DNA of 64,000 nucleotides. It comes from Chryseobacterium sp. StRB126. GTDB taxonomy: Bacteria; Bacteroidota; Bacteroidia; Flavobacteriales; Weeksellaceae. The notes beneath the pieces were generated by a model, which did no database searches, was not told where the DNA came from, and worked only from the letters and a program-made list of their open reading frames with translations. This document shows, piece by piece, positions 26,317-35,217 of the stretch; position 1 is the stretch's first letter, and every line of letters begins with the position of its first letter. The position numbers and the translations under genes are program-made. The stretch lies in NCBI RefSeq assembly GCF_000829375.1, contig NZ_AP014624.1, positions 3,162,001 to 3,226,000 of the forward strand. The letters are read 5' to 3'.

Positions 26317-27597
26317 TTAGTGTTTCACTGAAGAGACGTCTTCAGGATTATGTTTATGTTTAAATATAAACGCAAACAAAACAGCAACAACTAGGGCATA
26401 ACCTGCAAAAATATACCATGATATTTCCCATCCTTTAAGCTGTAATATCGGATCTGTCTGAGAAAAAACATAATGATTTACAACCTCTTGAGCAGCTAGC
26501 ATACCAATTGTAGCACCAAAACCATTAGTCATCATCATAAATACTCCTTGTGCACTTGAACGAATACTTTTATCAGTTTCTTTATCAACAAAAAGAGAAC
26601 CTGAAACATTGAAAAAATCAAATGCTATACCATAAACAATCATTGATAGTATAAACATCCAAACTCCTCCTCCGGGATTTCCTACTCCGAAAAGACCAAA
26701 TCTTAAAACCCAAGCGAACATAGCCATTAGCATTACTTTTTTAATTCCAAATCTCTTTAAAAAGAATGGAATCAATAGAATACATGCTGTTTCAGAAACC
26801 TGAGAAAGTGAGATCAAAGCATTCGCATGATTAGCTCCCCAAGTATCTTTAAAAGAAGGAATATCTTTAAAACTTGTTATGAAAGGATTAGCATAGCCGT
26901 TTGTGATTTGAAGTGAAACCCCTAGCAACATTGAAAATATAAAAAATGTAGCCATTTTCTTGTCTTTAAACAAGCTAAATGCCTTTAATCCCAATGCATC
27001 ATATAAGCTCCTTTTATCATCACTTTTATTAACCGGACATTCTGGTAAAGTAAATGAATATATGAATAATATTATTCCTAGTACCCCAGAAACAAAAAAC
27101 TGCGAATAGTTATTCTGGAAACCCGTAAAGTCAACAAATAACATTGCACATATGAAGCCTATTGTTCCGAAAGTACGGATAGGGGGAAAAGCTTTGATAG
27201 TATCAAAATTATTATTAACAAGAATACTATAAGCTACAGAGTTCGACAATGCTATGGAAGGCATGTAAAACATCACACTTAAACTGTATAAAGTAAATAA
27301 TTTGGAAAACTCAACATTACTGCCTGCTGACATTCCATAGTAGCCTGCAGCCACCAAAAAAACTGCTGCAAGTAAATGACATATTCCAAGTAATTTCTGA
27401 GCCTGAATCCATCGATCTGCAATGATCCCCATAATTGCAGGCATAAAAATAGAAACAATCCCTTGCATGGCATAGAAAAGCCCAATTCTAGAGCCTAAGC
27501 CTACAGAACCTAAATAGTTCCCCATGGAAGTTAGATAAGCCCCCCAAACTGCAAACTGAAGAAAATTCAGAACAGTCAGTCGTAATTTTAAATTCAT
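26317..27597 (-). CDS. NupG-like nucleoside:H+ symporter (MFS)
   Basis: The 426-residue protein has 12 predicted transmembrane helices and matches the nucleoside:H+ symporter branch: LNFLQFAVWGAYLTSMGNYL at the start, IRTFGTIGFICAM in the middle, and the late GIAFDFFNVSGSLFVDKE motif with RSSAQGVFMMMTNGFGATIG. It should import nucleosides across the inner membrane. It ends 23 bases after the BFN gene on the same strand, so partial co-transcription is possible, and has its own terminator. Confidence 0.87.
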   Translation of the reverse strand: MNLKLRLTVLNFLQFAVWGAYLTSMGNYLGSVGLGSRIGLFYAMQGIVSIFMPAIMGIIADRWIQAQKLLGICHLLAAVFLVAAGYYGMSAGSNVEFSKLFTLYSLSVMFYMPSIALSNSVAYSILVNNNFDTIKAFPPIRTFGTIGFICAMLFVDFTGFQNNYSQFFVSGVLGIILFIYSFTLPECPVNKSDDKRSLYDALGLKAFSLFKDKKMATFFIFSMLLGVSLQITNGYANPFITSFKDIPSFKDTWGANHANALISLSQVSETACILLIPFFLKRFGIKKVMLMAMFAWVLRFGLFGVGNPGGGVWMFILSMIVYGIAFDFFNVSGSLFVDKETDKSIRSSAQGVFMMMTNGFGATIGMLAAQEVVNHYVFSQTDPILQLKGWEISWYIFAGYALVVAVLFAFIFKHKHNPEDVSSVKH

Positions 27598-27620
27598 AAG
27601 TTTATATAAAGTATCTCTTT

Positions 27621-28220
27621 TTAGTCAATTTTCTTTTTCCTCCTCTTGATTTCTTCCTGAATTTCAAGGGCGGTATCATAATCTTCTTCTTTAACGGCAT
27701 CATCCAGTAATTTCTGAAGCTCCTCCATAGAAAGGGATTTTAAGTTGTCTTCAGCCTGCACTGTTTCTGAAAAAGTCTGCTCTTCTTTTGATACATCTTC
27801 CAGTTCCAATAAGATTCCGGCTTCATTCAGAACCTGCTGTGTGGTAAAGATAGGTGCATCGAATCTTACAGCCATAGCAACGGCATCAGAAGTTCTTGCA
27901 TCAAGGATCAGTTCTTCTTCAGTGACTTTATTTTTAAAGTTGATATTTGAAAAAAATACCCCATCTACAATCTGGTAAATGATTACAGAAACCAACTCAT
28001 AATTGGTCGAAACAATAAATTTTGAGAATAAGTCGTGGGTAAGTGGGCGCGGTGGATGGATATCTTTTTCCAGTCCAAGAGAGATAGATTGAGCTTCGAA
28101 ATTTCCTATAACAACAGGTAATTTTATGTGTGTTTCCTCATGCTCCAGTAACAATGCGTACGCCCCCGATTGGGTTTGACTGTACGATATTCCGCGAATA
28201 ATTAGCTGCTTATAATCCAT
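27621..28220 (-). CDS. Bifunctional nuclease family protein with UVR motif
   Basis: The 199-residue protein has a BFN (DUF151) domain at about 1-130, seen in QSGAYALLLEHEE, LPVVIGNFEAQSISLGLE, RPLTHDLFSK and LDARTSDAVAMAVRFDAPIF. A C-terminal UVR motif (about 165-198, LLDDAVKEEDYDTALEIQEEIKRRK) is the hairpin used by UvrB and UvrC to pair. Relatives show weak nuclease activity, but the in vivo role is unclear. A TATATTTG box ends only 4 bases before the ATG, so the mRNA could be leaderless if that box is used. Confidence 0.85.
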   Translation of the reverse strand: MDYKQLIIRGISYSQTQSGAYALLLEHEETHIKLPVVIGNFEAQSISLGLEKDIHPPRPLTHDLFSKFIVSTNYELVSVIIYQIVDGVFFSNINFKNKVTEEELILDARTSDAVAMAVRFDAPIFTTQQVLNEAGILLELEDVSKEEQTFSETVQAEDNLKSLSMEELQKLLDDAVKEEDYDTALEIQEEIKRRKKKID

Positions 28221-28270
28221 AGCACAAATATAGATTAATTTTTTATTGTGATTTCACTTTTTTACACAAA

Positions 28271-28300
28271 AATAAAAGCCCGGAAAGCCGAGCTTTTATT
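28271..28300 (-). terminator. Terminator of etfB-etfA
   Basis: AATAAAAGC(C)CGG and CCG(A)GCTTTTATT form a stem with one mismatch, 100 bases past the etfA stop and upstream of the BFN gene. Confidence 0.7.
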
Positions 28301-28399
28301 GTATTGTATATGATTATTAATGGCTAATCATGAATTTTCTTTGCAAGTAAATTATTAAGAATTGAAAAGCAAAGTAAATTGACTATTCACCATTATATT

Positions 28400-29347
28400 T
28401 TATCCTTTGATTGCTTTAATTTTCTCTGTTAAAGCAGGAATAATTTGGAAAGCATCTCCTACTACTCCATAATCAGCAGACTTGAAGAAAGGTGCTTCAG
28501 CGTCGTTATTGATTACTACGATAGTTTTGGAAGAGTTAACCCCGGCTAAATGCTGAATAGCTCCTGAAATCCCTATTGCAATATAAAGGTTTGGTGAAAT
28601 TGCTTTACCTGTTTGCCCTACGTGTTCTGTGTGAGGTCTCCAACCAATGTCAGAAACTGGTTTAGAACATGCTGTAGCAGCTCCTAAAACATTAGCTAAA
28701 TCTTCAACCATTCCCCAGTTTTCAGGACCTTTCATTCCTCTACCTGCAGAAACAACTACTTCAGCTTCTTTAAGGTCTAATTTCCCTGAGCTTTGTTCGT
28801 GAGAAATTACTTTAGTATCATCATTAGCTACAGATAAGTTTTTCACTTCTTCTGAACCCGACACTGCATTCTCTTTAACACCGAAAGCATTTTGAGAAAC
28901 CGTAACGATTACTCCGTTTCCTTCTGCTTTCGCATGCATAAATCCTTTTCCTGAGAAAGCTCTTCTCTTCACCTGGAAAGGCGAAAGGCTTTCAGGAGCC
29001 TCTAATGCGTTAGTAATTAAAGAATAATTCTTCATGATCGCTAGCATAGGAGCTACCGAAGAAGCATCTGTAGTGTGAGGAAAAACGATGATATTTCCAT
29101 TAGCTACTTCATTTACAGCCTGTGCAAATGCTTTTGCTGAGAAATTTTTAAGACCTTCGTCTTTGATATTGATAACATTTGATGCTCCATATTTGTATAA
29201 TAAATCTGAAGAATCTGTAGGGTTTACAGAGATCGCTGTAACGGTATCTCCTGCTTTATCTGCAACAGCTTTAGCGTAAGAAACTGCTTCAAAAGCTGCT
29301 TTTTTGTAAACTCCATTTATATTTTCTGCGTATACGAATACTGCCAT
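28400..29347 (-). CDS. etfA: Electron transfer flavoprotein alpha subunit
   Basis: The 315-residue subunit binds FAD. The C-terminal FAD region holds VVSAGRGMKGPENW (about 192), ACSKPVSDIGWRPHTEHVGQTGKAISPNLYIAIGISGAIQH (about 226-266, the diagnostic SRxxxDxGWxPhxxQVGQTG-like segment) and VINNDAEAPFFKSADYGVVGD. It takes electrons from acyl-CoA and other dehydrogenases and passes them to the quinone pool through ETF-QO. It lies 41 bases downstream of etfB in one operon with a terminator behind it. Confidence 0.96.
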   Translation of the reverse strand: MAVFVYAENINGVYKKAAFEAVSYAKAVADKAGDTVTAISVNPTDSSDLLYKYGASNVINIKDEGLKNFSAKAFAQAVNEVANGNIIVFPHTTDASSVAPMLAIMKNYSLITNALEAPESLSPFQVKRRAFSGKGFMHAKAEGNGVIVTVSQNAFGVKENAVSGSEEVKNLSVANDDTKVISHEQSSGKLDLKEAEVVVSAGRGMKGPENWGMVEDLANVLGAATACSKPVSDIGWRPHTEHVGQTGKAISPNLYIAIGISGAIQHLAGVNSSKTIVVINNDAEAPFFKSADYGVVGDAFQIIPALTEKIKAIKG

Positions 29348-29388
29348 TTTCTTAAATTTAAAGATTAAAAATTAAAGGATTACAAGAA

Positions 29389-30135
29389 TTAGATCACTTT
29401 AGCTTCTTCGTGAAGTAATCTTACCAATTCATCCAGATTGTCCGGAGAAACCATTTTCACAGCAGCTCTTGGAGGAACACTGTCATAAGATACTCCCTGA
29501 ACTTTAACTTCTGAAGAAGCCGGCTCTACCACCTGCAAAGGTTTTGTTCTTGCAGACATAATTCCTCTCATGTTTGGAATGATAAGGTCTTTCTCGTCTA
29601 CTAATCCTTTCTGACCTGCGATAATTGCTGGTAATTTAACAGAAATAGTTTCTTTTCCACCTTCTATTTCTCTTACTGCAGTAGCTTCATTTCCATTTAC
29701 ATCTAATCCTACAGATGCGTTTACGAAAGGCTGGTTCAATAATTGAGCTACCATTCCCGGTACAGAACCACCGTTATAATCGATAGATTCTTTACCACAA
29801 AGGATCAAATCATATCCTCCGCTTTGAGCTACAGCCGCAATTTCTTTTGCTGTAGAATAACTATCCTTTGGATCAAGATTTACTCTTACTGCATCATTAG
29901 CACCAATGGCTAAAGCTTTTCTGATTACAGGTTCTGTACCAGCATCTCCTACATTGATTACTGTTACAGTTGCTCCCTGAGATTCCTGAAGTTTAACCGC
30001 TTTTGTCAACGCAAATTCATCTAGCGGATTGATAACCCACTGAATTCCGTTTTTGTCGAAAGCAGATTTATCTGCTGTAAAGTTAATTTTGGAAGTAGTA
30101 TCCGGAACACTACTAATACAAACTAATATTTTCAT
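29389..30135 (-). CDS. etfB: Electron transfer flavoprotein beta subunit
   Basis: The 248-residue subunit is recognised by the N-terminus KILVCISSVPDT, QWVINPLDEFALTKAVKLQE (about 32-51), DLILCGKESIDYNGGSVPGMVAQLL (about 115-139) and LPAIIAGQKGLVDEKDLIIPNMRGIMSARTKPL, the ETF-beta signature near 168-200. It pairs with EtfA and binds AMP. The gene is first in the operon. Confidence 0.96.
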   Translation of the reverse strand: MKILVCISSVPDTTSKINFTADKSAFDKNGIQWVINPLDEFALTKAVKLQESQGATVTVINVGDAGTEPVIRKALAIGANDAVRVNLDPKDSYSTAKEIAAVAQSGGYDLILCGKESIDYNGGSVPGMVAQLLNQPFVNASVGLDVNGNEATAVREIEGGKETISVKLPAIIAGQKGLVDEKDLIIPNMRGIMSARTKPLQVVEPASSEVKVQGVSYDSVPPRAAVKMVSPDNLDELVRLLHEEAKVI

Positions 30136-30284
30136 GTGTACTATTTTATTTTTTCTCTTTTAGGCATAAAATCATGACACTTTATGCAGAGATTTTGTTT
30201 GAATTAATTTTTGCTAATATAAATAAAAAATATATTATGCATGCATAATACTTATTAAATTATTATTCAATACATTAGAAGTAC

Positions 30285-30992
30285 TTATTTACCTGGTTTT
30301 GTTGCTCTAAACTCTATTTTACTAGGCAGAACCCTGGAATTCATCTTTAAAATATCCAATATCAGATTCCCCATATCTTCAGGCTGGATCTTCCAACTGT
30401 CTTTTTCTGAAGGTACATTTCCATTAAAATAAGTGGCTACTGATCCCGGCATAATTACGGTAGATTTGATATTGTACTTTCTTAAATCAATCATAGCTGC
30501 CTGTGTAAATCCTACAACTCCGAATTTTGAAGCATTGTACCCTGTTCCATTTTCAAAGAAATTAGCGCCCGCCAGACTTGAAATGGTAATATAATAGCCT
30601 TCTGTCTTTTTAAGTTCTTCTACGGAAGCTTTTAAGGTATAAAAAACACCGGTAAGATTGGTCTCTATCATATCATTCCATTCTTCAGCAGTGAGTTGAT
30701 CTACAGGTTTGAATATCCCTAAACCAGCATTGGCAATCACATAATCCAGTCTTCCGAATTTTTCAATAATGTATTTTACCGCTTCTGCTTCACTCTCCAA
30801 ACTTCTTACATCAGAAACAATTCCCAAAACGTTGTCAGAATACTGCTTAAGATCTTCTTCAGCTTTCAAGACATCTTCCCTCTTTCTTCCTGAAAATGCT
30901 ACTGAAATTCCATTTTCAAGCAAAATTTTCGCAATCCCGAAACCTATTCCTTTGGTTCCTCCCGTTATATATGCTGTTTTGTTTTCTGACAT
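30285..30992 (-). CDS. Short-chain dehydrogenase/reductase
   Basis: The 235-residue protein is a classical SDR. The Rossmann motif is TGGTKGIGFGIAK (near residue 9-21), the NAG motif is IANAGLG, and the catalytic Ser-Tyr-Lys set is seen in ISSLAGANFFENGTGYNASKFG (Ser near 138, Tyr and Lys near 152 and 156). It reduces or oxidises a carbonyl or hydroxyl using NAD(P)H. The substrate is unknown. I use the ATG at 30992; an in-frame TTG nine bases upstream is weaker. Confidence 0.85.
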   Translation of the reverse strand: MSENKTAYITGGTKGIGFGIAKILLENGISVAFSGRKREDVLKAEEDLKQYSDNVLGIVSDVRSLESEAEAVKYIIEKFGRLDYVIANAGLGIFKPVDQLTAEEWNDMIETNLTGVFYTLKASVEELKKTEGYYITISSLAGANFFENGTGYNASKFGVVGFTQAAMIDLRKYNIKSTVIMPGSVATYFNGNVPSEKDSWKIQPEDMGNLILDILKMNSRVLPSKIEFRATKPGK

Positions 30993-31023
30993 TCTCTTCA
31001 AAATTTATTTCTCTAAAATAACA

Positions 31024-31047
31024 AAAACGCTCCAATTGAAGCGTTTT
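31024..31047 (-). terminator. Terminator of the first T9SS cargo gene
   Basis: AAAACGCT (31024-31031) and AGCGTTTT (31040-31047), 25 bases after the stop of the gene that ends at 31072. Confidence 0.75.
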
Positions 31048-31071
31048 ACTGATACTAAAATTTATCAGGTA

Positions 31072-31989
31072 TTATTTTTTGATAACCTTCTCAGTAGTTT
31101 TACCTTCTTTTGTTTCAATGGTAATAATATAGTTTCCTGGATTCAGGTTTTTAACATTTATTTGGTCTCCATCCAAGTCAGCAGGTATCTTTCTTCCACT
31201 GCCGTCATAGATTTCGACTTTATTTGCTTTTTCTTTAGATTTGATATGAAGAACATCCATTACAGGATTAGGGTATAAAGTTAATGTTTTAGCATTTACC
31301 TTTGTTTCTTTAACAGACAATACCAATTCATCATTAATTTTAATATTATCAACATAAGCCGTACCTAACCCATTATTGTGAACAAACCGCAGTTGATCCA
31401 TAGCAAGAGTGCCTGAAATGGGTTCGGTATAAATTAAAGTATCATTAAGATAATATCTGGTCTCCATTGCTGTGCCTACTATTTTAAATCTATACCATAC
31501 ATTGGGAGACCAAATTCCGGGTGTAGAAACCATATTCTGTACATTGGGATCCTTATTTAACACTTTTATGGCCCCTGTTTTTTCAAAATCCACCCTTACA
31601 ACAGTCTTCTCATTAATATTATCTACTCCCTGAAACCCAAACACAGATCCGTTAAGTTGGGACATATTAATATCAAATGAAGCAGAAAAATTGGTACTGG
31701 TAAGGGGGATTATCAAGTTATAAAAACCACCAATAATAGGCTCCGACTGAACCCCATAAATAGATTCTCTTACAATCTTCAGAGCACTGCTTCCATCGGT
31801 TGCAACATCCGTACAGATGATCTGATTCATCACATTTTCAGGATTTCCTCCGGTTGGAGTACTGATCCAAGCTCCTTGCCCATTAATATTTCCAGCCGTA
31901 AATCCTTCGTTATCTTCAAAGGACACCGCTTGCTGGGCAAAGGAAAACAATGCTAACAAAGAGCACGCAATTAAGTAAATTTTTTTCAT
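31072..31989 (-). CDS. Secreted protein with T9SS type A sorting domain
   Basis: The 305-residue product has a signal peptide (MKKIYLIACSLLALFSFAQ) and a C-terminal sorting domain beginning at TLYPNPVMDVLHI (about 235) and running to the final KGKTTEKVIKK. That tail sends proteins through the type 9 system to the cell surface or medium in gliding Bacteroidetes. The central part (20-225) looks like a beta-sandwich lectin or jelly-roll domain (WYRFKIVG, AYVDNIKIND), without a catalytic motif. A second T9SS cargo gene lies directly upstream, with its own terminator. The function beyond secretion is unknown. Confidence 0.85.
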   Translation of the reverse strand: MKKIYLIACSLLALFSFAQQAVSFEDNEGFTAGNINGQGAWISTPTGGNPENVMNQIICTDVATDGSSALKIVRESIYGVQSEPIIGGFYNLIIPLTSTNFSASFDINMSQLNGSVFGFQGVDNINEKTVVRVDFEKTGAIKVLNKDPNVQNMVSTPGIWSPNVWYRFKIVGTAMETRYYLNDTLIYTEPISGTLAMDQLRFVHNNGLGTAYVDNIKINDELVLSVKETKVNAKTLTLYPNPVMDVLHIKSKEKANKVEIYDGSGRKIPADLDGDQINVKNLNPGNYIITIETKEGKTTEKVIKK

Positions 31990-32132
31990 TAGTTTTCAAG
32001 TTTGGAATAAAAATATAAACTTTCCTTGAATAGTGAAATAACTATTTACAAATAAAAAATAAAGCTTTTATTATCAATGAATTTATTTTTAAACGCTTTA
32101 AAAATGGCACTGTTTAACACTATTTTTTCATG

Positions 32133-32160
32133 AAAAAGTGCCTCTATTGAAGCACTTTTT
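32133..32160 (-). terminator. Terminator of the second T9SS cargo gene
   Basis: AAAAAGTGC (32133-32141) and GCACTTTTT (32152-32160), 12 bases past the stop at 32173. Confidence 0.8.
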
Positions 32161-32172
32161 GATGTCTAATTT

Positions 32173-32991
32173 CTATTTTTTAATTATTTTACGGGAGTAG
32201 ATTTTATTTCCGGTAGTAATTTTCAGCAGATAAGCTCCTGGCGGAAGTTGCTGCATATTAATTTTATTATCTGTTACTTCTACCTGAACTTTCTTTCCTG
32301 CCAGATCAAAAACTTCTGCTTTTAAAATCTTAGACTTTGTTTTCATGACTACATAATCACAGGTAGGATTAGGATAGATTGTTAACTCTTGTGCCAATCC
32401 CACCTCTAAAGTTCCAAGTTGAGACTGCTGAGTCAATTGAATGGTATCCAAAAGAAGTATTCCTATATCTCCGGTAGAATTAAATTGCCTGAAATAAATC
32501 TTAACACTCTGTCCTGCATACGCAGATAAGTCAACCGTTTTAGAATCTGCAACATCATCTACGGTTATATCTTCCTCAAGAATAGGTGTTTCTGAACCTG
32601 TAAATGTATCTCCTTCTGGTAAAACATACACTGCATAATGCTGCTGAGAGAGAAAAATTCCACCTCCTGTAAATGTACCTATCAAAAATGTTAAGGAAAA
32701 AGAATTCCCTGTTGGCAGATTGGTTACCGGAGAAACTAAAAGCTCATCAGAAATTGGACTTGATAACACCATTGCTGTTTTTCCTGAAAACCCCATAGCA
32801 TCTACTTCCGGATCTTCATCTGCAACCGTCCAGGTTAGATAGGTTCCACTTCTATCAACTGCTTCCCAGCCCACAGGTAACGCACTGTTTGTTGACGAAT
32901 CAAATGTTTCTTCCAGAATAACAGTTTGGGCATTAAACCTGAAAACTAGACTCAGTAATACGAATACAGTAAAAAATAATGATTTTTTCAT
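32173..32991 (-). CDS. T9SS-secreted protein with choice-of-anchor J-like domain
   Basis: The 272-residue product has a signal peptide (MKKSLFFTVFVLLSLVFRFNAQ). A beta-sandwich domain resembles the choice-of-anchor J or cleaved-adhesin type (LEETFDSSTNSALPVGWEAVD, later SVKIYFRQFN and LLLDTIQLT). The tail is a T9SS type A sorting domain (IYPNPTCDYVVMKTK to KIYSRKIIKK). The ATG at 32991 is used, since the upstream in-frame start is a TTG. Adhesion is plausible; no binding partner can be named. Confidence 0.83.
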   Translation of the reverse strand: MKKSLFFTVFVLLSLVFRFNAQTVILEETFDSSTNSALPVGWEAVDRSGTYLTWTVADEDPEVDAMGFSGKTAMVLSSPISDELLVSPVTNLPTGNSFSLTFLIGTFTGGGIFLSQQHYAVYVLPEGDTFTGSETPILEEDITVDDVADSKTVDLSAYAGQSVKIYFRQFNSTGDIGILLLDTIQLTQQSQLGTLEVGLAQELTIYPNPTCDYVVMKTKSKILKAEVFDLAGKKVQVEVTDNKINMQQLPPGAYLLKITTGNKIYSRKIIKK

Positions 32992-33198
32992 AGAATGTTT
33001 ATTAAAGATTATTATCAAAATAAGACAAAGGAAAATGATTCAAATAAAACGCTGATTCACTACACTTTATAATCAAAATTATTTCTCAAAAGGGAGAAAA
33101 CAAAGTTTTAATGATAAAAAATAATAATCGTCCTTAAAAACAATAAAATACACTCTCAATCAAGATTATTTTTCATTACTTCTCATTATTTTCAAAAA

Positions 33199-33232
33199 AA
33201 ACGATGTGTTTCTGTAAAGAAACACATCGTTT
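33199..33232 (-). terminator. Terminator of the M20 dipeptidase gene
   Basis: AAACGATGTGTTTC (33199-33212) and GAAACACATCGTTT (33219-33232), a perfect 14-base-pair stem, 29 bases after the stop at 33261. Confidence 0.85.
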
Positions 33233-33260
33233 ATAAGATTCTATGATATAAAATCAATAT

Positions 33261-34640
33261 TTATTTTGAATAATTTTCAAAAAACAATGGAATACTTTCA
33301 ATTCCTTTATAGAAATTAAATAATCCATAGTGCTCGTTTGGAGAGTGGATCGCATCAGAATCCAACCCGAAGCCCATCAATACTGACTTAGCTCCTAAAA
33401 CCTTCTCAAACATTGCTGTAATAGGAATACTTCCACCACTTCTGTATGGTAATACTTCTTTACTGAATGCAGTCTCCATAGCTTTTTTAGCCGCTAAGAA
33501 TTCTTTAGTATCGCTTTGTAACACGTAAGGCATTCCTCCGTGGTGAGGGGTTACTTTTACTTTTACAGTATCCGGAGCAATTTTTTCGAAATATTTCGTG
33601 AATTTTTCTGTAATTTCTTCAGGAGTCTGATAAGGAACCAAACGCATTGAAATTTTAGCAAAAGCCTTGGAAGGAATTACTGTTTTAGCGCCTTCTCCAG
33701 TGTATCCACCCCAAATACCATTACAGTCTAAAGTAGGGCGAATAGAGGCTCTTTCTAAGGTTGTATATCCTTTTTCCCCTTCAATATTGCTCAATCCGAT
33801 TGACTTTTTGAATTCTTCAGGGTTATCCTTCAGTTTATTCATTTCTGTTCTGTCTGCATCCGATACAATCTCCACATTATCATAGAAACCGTCAATAGTG
33901 ATATGTCCGTCTTCATCAATTAGGTTAGCAATCATTCTAGACAACACGTGAATCGGGTTTGGAACCGCTCCGCCATAAAGTCCTGAGTGAAGGTCTCTGT
34001 TTGGTCCCTCCACTTCTACTTCTACATAGCTTAATCCTCTTAGTCCTGTTGTAACAGTCGGCTGTTCATTGCTATAGATATGGGTATCTGAAATCAAAAT
34101 ACAATCGCAAGATAGCTTTTCTTTGTTTTCATTCACAAAGTCTCCTAAGCTTACAGATCCTACTTCTTCTTCTCCTTCCAGAATAAATTTAACGTTGCAA
34201 GGAAGCGTATTGGTTCTCATCATTGCTTCAAACGCTTTCAGGTGCATGAAGAACTGTCCTTTATCATCTGCAGCTCCTCTTGCAAAAATAGCTCCGTCCG
34301 GATGAAGTTCCGTTTTCTCGATATAAGGCTCGAAAGGTGGCTTTCTCCATAACTCCAATGGATCAGCCGGTTGTACGTCATAGTGCCCGTAAACTAATAC
34401 CGTTGGTAGGTTTGTATCTATAATTTTTTCTCCGAAAACAATAGGGTAACCTTTAGTTTTGCATATTTCAACATTGTCAGCTCCTGCGTTCTTAAGGTGT
34501 TCTGCACATACATCCGCACACTTCAATACATCATCTTTATATGCCGGATCTGCAGAAATAGAAGGGATTCTCAATAACTCAAATAATTCATCAACGAAAC
34601 GCTGTTTGTTTTCGTTGATGTAATTTAATGTCTCTTGCAT
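33261..34640 (-). CDS. M20-family dipeptidase
   Basis: The 459-residue protein is a two-zinc exo-peptidase of the M20/CNDP type. Metal-ligand motifs are VYGHYDVQPADP (His near 91), ARGAADDKGQFF (bridging Asp near 124), EGEEEVGS (catalytic Glu and ligand Glu near 158-160), ISDTH (ligand Asp) and the C-terminal IHSPNEHYGLFNF (His near 442). No signal peptide is present, so it should act in the cytoplasm, hydrolysing dipeptides. It is transcribed alone with a strong terminator. Confidence 0.93.
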   Translation of the reverse strand: MQETLNYINENKQRFVDELFELLRIPSISADPAYKDDVLKCADVCAEHLKNAGADNVEICKTKGYPIVFGEKIIDTNLPTVLVYGHYDVQPADPLELWRKPPFEPYIEKTELHPDGAIFARGAADDKGQFFMHLKAFEAMMRTNTLPCNVKFILEGEEEVGSVSLGDFVNENKEKLSCDCILISDTHIYSNEQPTVTTGLRGLSYVEVEVEGPNRDLHSGLYGGAVPNPIHVLSRMIANLIDEDGHITIDGFYDNVEIVSDADRTEMNKLKDNPEEFKKSIGLSNIEGEKGYTTLERASIRPTLDCNGIWGGYTGEGAKTVIPSKAFAKISMRLVPYQTPEEITEKFTKYFEKIAPDTVKVKVTPHHGGMPYVLQSDTKEFLAAKKAMETAFSKEVLPYRSGGSIPITAMFEKVLGAKSVLMGFGLDSDAIHSPNEHYGLFNFYKGIESIPLFFENYSK

Positions 34641-34761
34641 TGTAAAATTTTATTTTGTTAAAATTAAAAAAAATGCACCGCTGGGCCAAGTAAAAACACA
34701 GGATTTTCTAAAGAAAAAGATTATTTCCTGATGATTGCCCCCTTTGTCATTTTCAAAAATA

Positions 34762-34792
34762 AAAAATGCCCTGTATAAAACAGAGCATTTTT
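34762..34792 (-). terminator. Terminator of the small lipoprotein gene
   Basis: AAAAATGC-C-CTGT and ACAG-A-GCATTTTT form a stem with one mismatch, 18 bases after the stop at 34811. Confidence 0.75.
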
Positions 34793-34810
34793 ATATGGTA
34801 TACTAATTAA

Positions 34811-35080
34811 TTAGTGTCCAGCTTTTGGAGCCTCTTCTTTTGTTTCAGCAGGCTTTGCAGCAGCAGTACTATCTGTTTTAGGAGCTTCAGGTTTTGCAGC
34901 TTCTTCCTTGTGTTCAGCAGCAGCCTCATGTGTAGCATGAGCTTCTCCACCCTGAGCATCGTCAGAATATCTATCTACTCCTTCTTCAAGTTTCAAAGTA
35001 CCTTTATTTCCACCCTGCGGTACTTTTTTACAGCTTACAGCTACCGTTGCAATCGCTAAACATATAACTAATTTTTTCAT
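34811..35080 (-). CDS. Small Ala/Glu/Lys-rich lipoprotein
   Basis: The 89-residue product has a lipoprotein signal (TVAVSC, Cys17, then KKVPQGG). The mature part is low in complexity, rich in Ala, Glu, Lys and Pro, with a final EAPKAGH. Such tails are flexible and highly charged. No function is known. It is a single gene flanked by a terminator and a repeat-free gap. Confidence 0.72.
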   Translation of the reverse strand: MKKLVICLAIATVAVSCKKVPQGGNKGTLKLEEGVDRYSDDAQGGEAHATHEAAAEHKEEAAKPEAPKTDSTAAAKPAETKEEAPKAGH

Positions 35081-35217
35081 ATGTAAAATTTATTTTTTAA
35101 ATGTCATATGGAATCGCACTATTTTAGTCTATTCTATTAAGCTAAACAGCGAGCGATTTCATGCTCTAATTTTTGATTGCCCAAAATTAAGAAATCCTGC
35201 TTCTTTTGGCAACATTT

